The translations under genes and the position numbers were made by a program. Source: Streptococcus sp. 596553 (GTDB lineage: Bacteria; Bacillota; Bacilli; Lactobacillales; Streptococcaceae). Taken from it: 52,700 bases of DNA. Location: positions 1-52,700 of the forward strand of contig NZ_OXCQ01000011.1 in the NCBI RefSeq assembly GCF_900411395.1, given 5' to 3'. The notes under the pieces are model-generated. The model saw only the letters and a program-made list of their open reading frames with translations, was not told the DNA's origin and did not search any database. Below, in pieces: positions 52,597 to 52,700 of this stretch (positions are counted from its first letter, which is position 1; each line of letters starts with the position of its first letter).

Positions 52597-52625
52597 TTGA
52601 CAAGCGAAAGTGACTGTGATATACT
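52597..52625 (+). promoter_or_regulatory. Promoter of the downstream rRNA operon
   Basis: -35 TTGACA (52597-52602), 17-bp spacer, -10 TATACT (52620-52625). It is preceded by repeated AAGTTTAAAAAA / AAGTTTCAAAAAA tracts, an UP-like sequence shared with the tRNA-Glu promoter. Confidence 0.88.
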
Positions 52626-52632
52626 AATATAG

Positions 52633-52700
52633 TTGTCGCTTGAGAGAAGCGAGTGACAAAGACCTTTGAAAACTGAACAAGACGAACCAATGTGCAGGGC
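52633..52700 (+). other. 16S rRNA operon leader
   Basis: The transcribed leader begins with a hairpin (TTGTC/GACAA outside, CGCTT/AAGCG inside, 52633-52659) and continues with CTTTGAAAACTGAACAAGACGAACC, typical of streptococcal pre-16S leaders. The 16S gene itself would begin after the window. Confidence 0.75.

Overview
The window is chromosomal DNA from a mitis-group Streptococcus (S. pneumoniae / S. mitis / S. pseudopneumoniae / S. oralis cluster). The evidence is the gene content and order (thrC, pcp, tgt, nagA, comGA-GG, ackA, rnpA-yidC-jag, tkt, yajC, adhE, gap, pbp2a, rpmG-secE-nusG, comX beside an rRNA operon), two pneumococcal-type BOX repeats, and a surface protein anchored by choline-binding repeats. 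The species cannot be fixed from the sequence alone.

Layout. (1) 1-1076: the 3' end of a 5S rRNA gene followed by eleven tRNA genes (Val, Gly, Ile, Ser, fMet, Phe, Tyr, Trp, His, Gln, Leu). (2) About 1066-11883: a 10.8 kb AT-rich integrative mobilizable element inserted in the 3' end of tRNA-Leu(CAA). It is bounded by a 19-bp direct repeat and carries a tyrosine integrase, a DUF771 (excisionase-like) protein, a Rep_trans/MobT-type relaxase, an FtsK/TcpA-type coupling ATPase, two small unknown proteins, two regulators, a surface protein that joins a SEC10/PgrA surface-exclusion domain to choline-binding repeats, and an orphan 207-residue protein between twin terminators. No mating-channel genes are present, so transfer would need a helper element. 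(3) 11983-22129: housekeeping genes (glutamate-cysteine ligase-like protein, thrC, a MATE exporter, a HAD phosphatase, a frameshifted LysM peptidase-like gene, a MarR regulator, pcp, a DUF975 membrane protein, tgt). (4) 22230-27085: an OatA-like acetyltransferase, nagA, a zinc alcohol dehydrogenase, a DUF1033 protein. (5) 27134-33743: the competence comG pseudopilus operon behind a cin-box-like site, then two methyltransferases and ackA. (6) 33891-40135: rnpA-yidC-jag, a hypothetical gene, tkt, yajC, a low-molecular-weight phosphatase, a MORN protein. (7) 40174-47566: adhE with cre-like and Rex-like sites in its leader, a PlcR/TprA-like regulator, an ABC transporter, gap. (8) 47635-52700: a pseudouridine synthase, pbp2a, rpmG-secE-nusG, the competence sigma factor comX, tRNA-Glu, and the promoter and leader of the next rRNA operon.

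How the parts work together. The window holds both the competence sigma factor (comX) and a main target of it (the comG operon). AckA, AdhE, Tkt and Gap are central parts of homofermentative/mixed-acid metabolism, with sequence signs of CcpA and Rex control. The mobile element is the accessory part. Integrase arm-type repeats at both ends, an oriT/double-strand-origin-like nested hairpin between the coupling protein and relaxase genes, and an operator-rich control region can all be seen. Its cargo looks like a surface-exclusion factor whose usual LPXTG anchor has been replaced by a choline-binding anchor suited to a phosphocholine-bearing host.
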